Shown: in pieces, positions 14,257-15,768 of the stretch
How the letters are laid out: each line of letters begins with the position of its first letter
Position numbering within the stretch: position 1 is the stretch's first letter
The notes under the pieces: generated by a model
What the model was told of the DNA's origin: nothing
Seen by the model: the letters and a program-made list of their open reading frames with translations, nothing else
Database searches by the model: none
Origin: Flavobacteriaceae bacterium
Lineage (GTDB): Bacteria; Bacteroidota; Bacteroidia; Flavobacteriales; Flavobacteriaceae
Direction: 5' to 3'
DNA: 15,768 nucleotides
Assembly (NCBI GenBank): GCA_016649785.1
Contig: JAENXB010000042.1
Coordinates: 1 to 15,768, forward strand
Made by a program: the position numbers and the translations under genes

Positions 14257-14293
14257 TAATTGATTAAAACTTTTTTTAATTCATTACAAATAT
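14250..14293. promoter_or_regulatory. 44-bp imperfect palindrome upstream of gdhA
   Basis: Outer arms ATATTTGTAAT (14250-14260) and ATTACAAATAT (14283-14293) are perfect complements of 11 bp. After a 2-base mismatch/wobble step, ATTAAAA (14263-14269) and TTTTAAT (14274-14280) add 7 bp around a 4-base loop. It covers the -7 box and the probable transcript start. A regulator binding here would block or alter gdhA transcription. As RNA it would form a hairpin only if transcription starts further upstream. Confidence 0.5.
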
Positions 14294-14306
14294 TTAGCAC
14301 TATAAT

Positions 14307-15650
14307 ATGGAGCAAAATGTAAAAAAATTTTTGGACATGGTTTCTATCAGAAACCAGAATGAGCCAGAATTCATGCAAGCTGTGCATGAAGTTGCCGAAA
14401 CAGTAATCCCCTTTATAGAAAAGAATAAAAAATATCAAAATGCCATGCTTTTAGAACGGATGGTTGAGCCGGAAAGAGTAATTATTTTCAGGGTGCCGTG
14501 GATTGATGATAAGGGAAAAACTCAAATCAACCGTGGATTCAGGATTCAGATGAACTCTGCAATTGGACCTTATAAAGGCGGTTTGCGTTTTCACCCAAGT
14601 GTAAATTTAAGTGTTTTAAAATTTCTTGCCTTTGAGCAAGTCTTAAAAAACAGTTTAACCACCTTGCCTATGGGCGGTGGAAAAGGAGGTTCCGATTTTA
14701 ATCCGAAAGGTAAATCGGATATCGAGGTGCAGCATTTTTGTCAAAGTTTTATGACTGAATTACAGCGCCATATTGGTGCCGATACTGATGTGCCTGCAGG
14801 GGATATTGGAGTTGGAGCCCGTGAAATAGGGTTTTTGTTTGGGCAATATAAGCGCCTTAGAAATGAATTTACCGGTGTTTTAACCGGGAAAGGACTATCC
14901 TACGGCGGCTCATTAATTCGTCCTGAAGCCACAGGATACGGCAATGTGTATTTCACCCAAAATATGCTGGAACTTAAAGGAGATACTTTAGAAGGTAAAA
15001 CGGTGGTAATTTCCGGATCCGGGAATGTGGCCCAGTATGCAGCCGAGAAAGCTACTCAACTTGGAGCGAAGGTGATCACAATGTCAGACTCTGGTGGCTA
15101 TATCCTTGATGAAGAGGGGATTGATGAGGAAAAACTGGCATTTATCATAGAGCTTAAAAATGAAAAACGCGGAAGAATTTCCGAATACGCCGATAAATAC
15201 CCATCAGTCAAATTTTTTGAAGGAAAAACCCCTTGGGGAATCAAATGTGATATCGCCATGCCATGTGCAACTGAGAATGAATTAAATGAAGAAGACGCAA
15301 AAATATTGGTAAAAAACGGTTGTATTTGTGTGGCGGAAGGCGCTAATATGCCAAGTACGCCGAAAGCGATTAAAATCTTCCAAAATTCCAGGATACTGTT
15401 TGCTCCCGGAAAAGCATCCAATGCCGGCGGAGTGGCAACTTCAGGTCTTGAAATGTCCCAAAACTCACTGAGGTACAACTGGAATGCGGAAAAAGTTGAC
15501 AGGAAACTGCTTGAGATCATGAAAGATATTCACGATAAATGCGTGGAATTTGGCAAAGATGACAATGGAGAGGTAGATTACGTGAAAGGAGCCAATATCG
15601 CCGGATTTGTCAAGGTAGCAGATGCTATGCTTGCGCAGGGAGTTGTATAA
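14307..15650 (+). CDS. gdhA: NADP-type glutamate dehydrogenase
   Basis: A 447-residue hexameric-class cytoplasmic enzyme that forms glutamate from 2-oxoglutarate and ammonium. The substrate-binding part contains GPYKGGLRFHPSVN (87-100) with Lys90, FEQVLKNSLT with Lys114, and PMGGGKGGSDF (121-131) with catalytic Lys126. PAGDIGVGAREIG follows (163-175) with Asp166. The dinucleotide domain has ISGSGNVAQYAAEK (235-248) and MSDSGGYI (259-266); the Ser-Asp-Ser there is like E. coli GdhA and favours NADP(H) and an anabolic role. Length equals that of E. coli GdhA (447). It is a single gene with a palindrome-covered promoter and two terminators. Confidence 0.96.
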   Translation: MEQNVKKFLDMVSIRNQNEPEFMQAVHEVAETVIPFIEKNKKYQNAMLLERMVEPERVIIFRVPWIDDKGKTQINRGFRIQMNSAIGPYKGGLRFHPSVNLSVLKFLAFEQVLKNSLTTLPMGGGKGGSDFNPKGKSDIEVQHFCQSFMTELQRHIGADTDVPAGDIGVGAREIGFLFGQYKRLRNEFTGVLTGKGLSYGGSLIRPEATGYGNVYFTQNMLELKGDTLEGKTVVISGSGNVAQYAAEKATQLGAKVITMSDSGGYILDEEGIDEEKLAFIIELKNEKRGRISEYADKYPSVKFFEGKTPWGIKCDIAMPCATENELNEEDAKILVKNGCICVAEGANMPSTPKAIKIFQNSRILFAPGKASNAGGVATSGLEMSQNSLRYNWNAEKVDRKLLEIMKDIHDKCVEFGKDDNGEVDYVKGANIAGFVKVADAMLAQGVV

Positions 15651-15666
15651 ATTTAACTTTAGATAT

Positions 15667-15703
15667 AACTTTTCCAAGGTCCTGAACTTTGGAAAAGTTT
15701 TAA
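15667..15703 (+). terminator. first hairpin after gdhA
   Basis: Two 14-nt arms (15667-15680 and 15686-15699) pair fully apart from one G-T wobble, across loop CCTGA, with a short T-run continuing from the right arm. It begins 16 bp after the stop. The T-run is short, so it may be a moderate terminator backed up by the second hairpin. Confidence 0.65.
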
Positions 15704-15712
15704 ATGTTTTCT

Positions 15713-15738
15713 AAAGCCGCTCTGTGAGCGGCTTTTTT
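15713..15738. terminator. second, bidirectional terminator after gdhA
   Basis: AAAGCCGCTC and GAGCGGCTTT form a 10-bp GC-rich stem around TGT, with six T on the plus side and As on the other. This is a strong terminator that can work in both directions, suggesting a convergent gene just outside the window. Confidence 0.85.
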
Positions 15739-15768
15739 ACTTATCTTCAACTAAAATTTCCTATATGC

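Noticed and set aside
1..15768. Defence system, prophage, CRISPR array, toxin-antitoxin pair or biosynthetic cluster
   Set aside because: I looked for these on both strands; every sizeable gene fits a housekeeping or conserved hypothetical family and no regularly spaced repeats occur.

Overview
The window is low-GC chromosomal DNA that looks like a member of the Bacteroidota, most likely a marine-type Flavobacteriaceae (Gramella/Salegentibacter/Zunongwangia-like). The reasons are: repeated promoter boxes of the Bacteroidota form TAnnTTTG, in two places with an upstream TTTG at 18-20 nt; a lipoprotein with an acidic, Lys-containing stretch right after the lipid cysteine; a beta-barrel protein of a family I associate with Flavobacteriia; and a short dispersed repeat I recall from flavobacterial genomes. 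The content is mostly housekeeping genes. I see no phage, insertion-sequence transposase, CRISPR array, tRNA or rRNA.

Left part (1-5262). A large minus-strand gene encodes a 1012-residue protein joining receiver-like domains to a PEP-synthase-type ATP-grasp domain. It lacks the phosphohistidine and PEP-binding domains needed for PEP synthase chemistry. After 370 bp without a gene come a 55-residue two-helix membrane protein and, 1 nt later, a small conserved protein that probably starts at TTG. Minus-strand gpsA (glycerol-3-phosphate dehydrogenase) converges on this pair.

Middle (5263-9278). The gpsA-kbp spacer holds a possible attenuator-like unit: a TAnnTTTG box, an 18-codon ORF with 10 aromatic residues, and immediately a strong hairpin with a T-run. 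Then follows kbp (BON-LysM potassium-binding protein). A 121-bp MITE-like inverted-repeat unit lies between kbp and nadD and supplies the nadD stop codon. The minus-strand operon yicC-gmk-nadD (endoribonuclease, guanylate kinase, NaMN adenylyltransferase) is driven by a well-formed flavobacterial promoter. A YheT-type alpha/beta hydrolase lies upstream of it.

Right part (9384-15768). A hotdog thioesterase overlaps a convergent EamA-type transporter. The transporter is coupled to an ArsC/Spx-like protein, and a DUF3298-type lipoprotein lies upstream. Then come a cystathionine gamma-synthase/lyase-type PLP enzyme with a textbook promoter and terminator, a minus-strand outer-membrane beta-barrel candidate, and NADP-type glutamate dehydrogenase (gdhA), whose promoter is covered by a 44-bp imperfect palindrome and which is followed by two hairpin terminators.

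Functionally the genes touch phospholipid precursor supply (gpsA), NAD and GMP/GDP metabolism (nadD, gmk), sulfur amino acids (metB-like) and ammonium assimilation (gdhA). Most are separate transcription units; the clear operon is yicC-gmk-nadD. The most unusual points are the orphan aromatic leader/terminator unit, the receiver/ATP-grasp fusion, the MITE-like unit and the gdhA palindrome.
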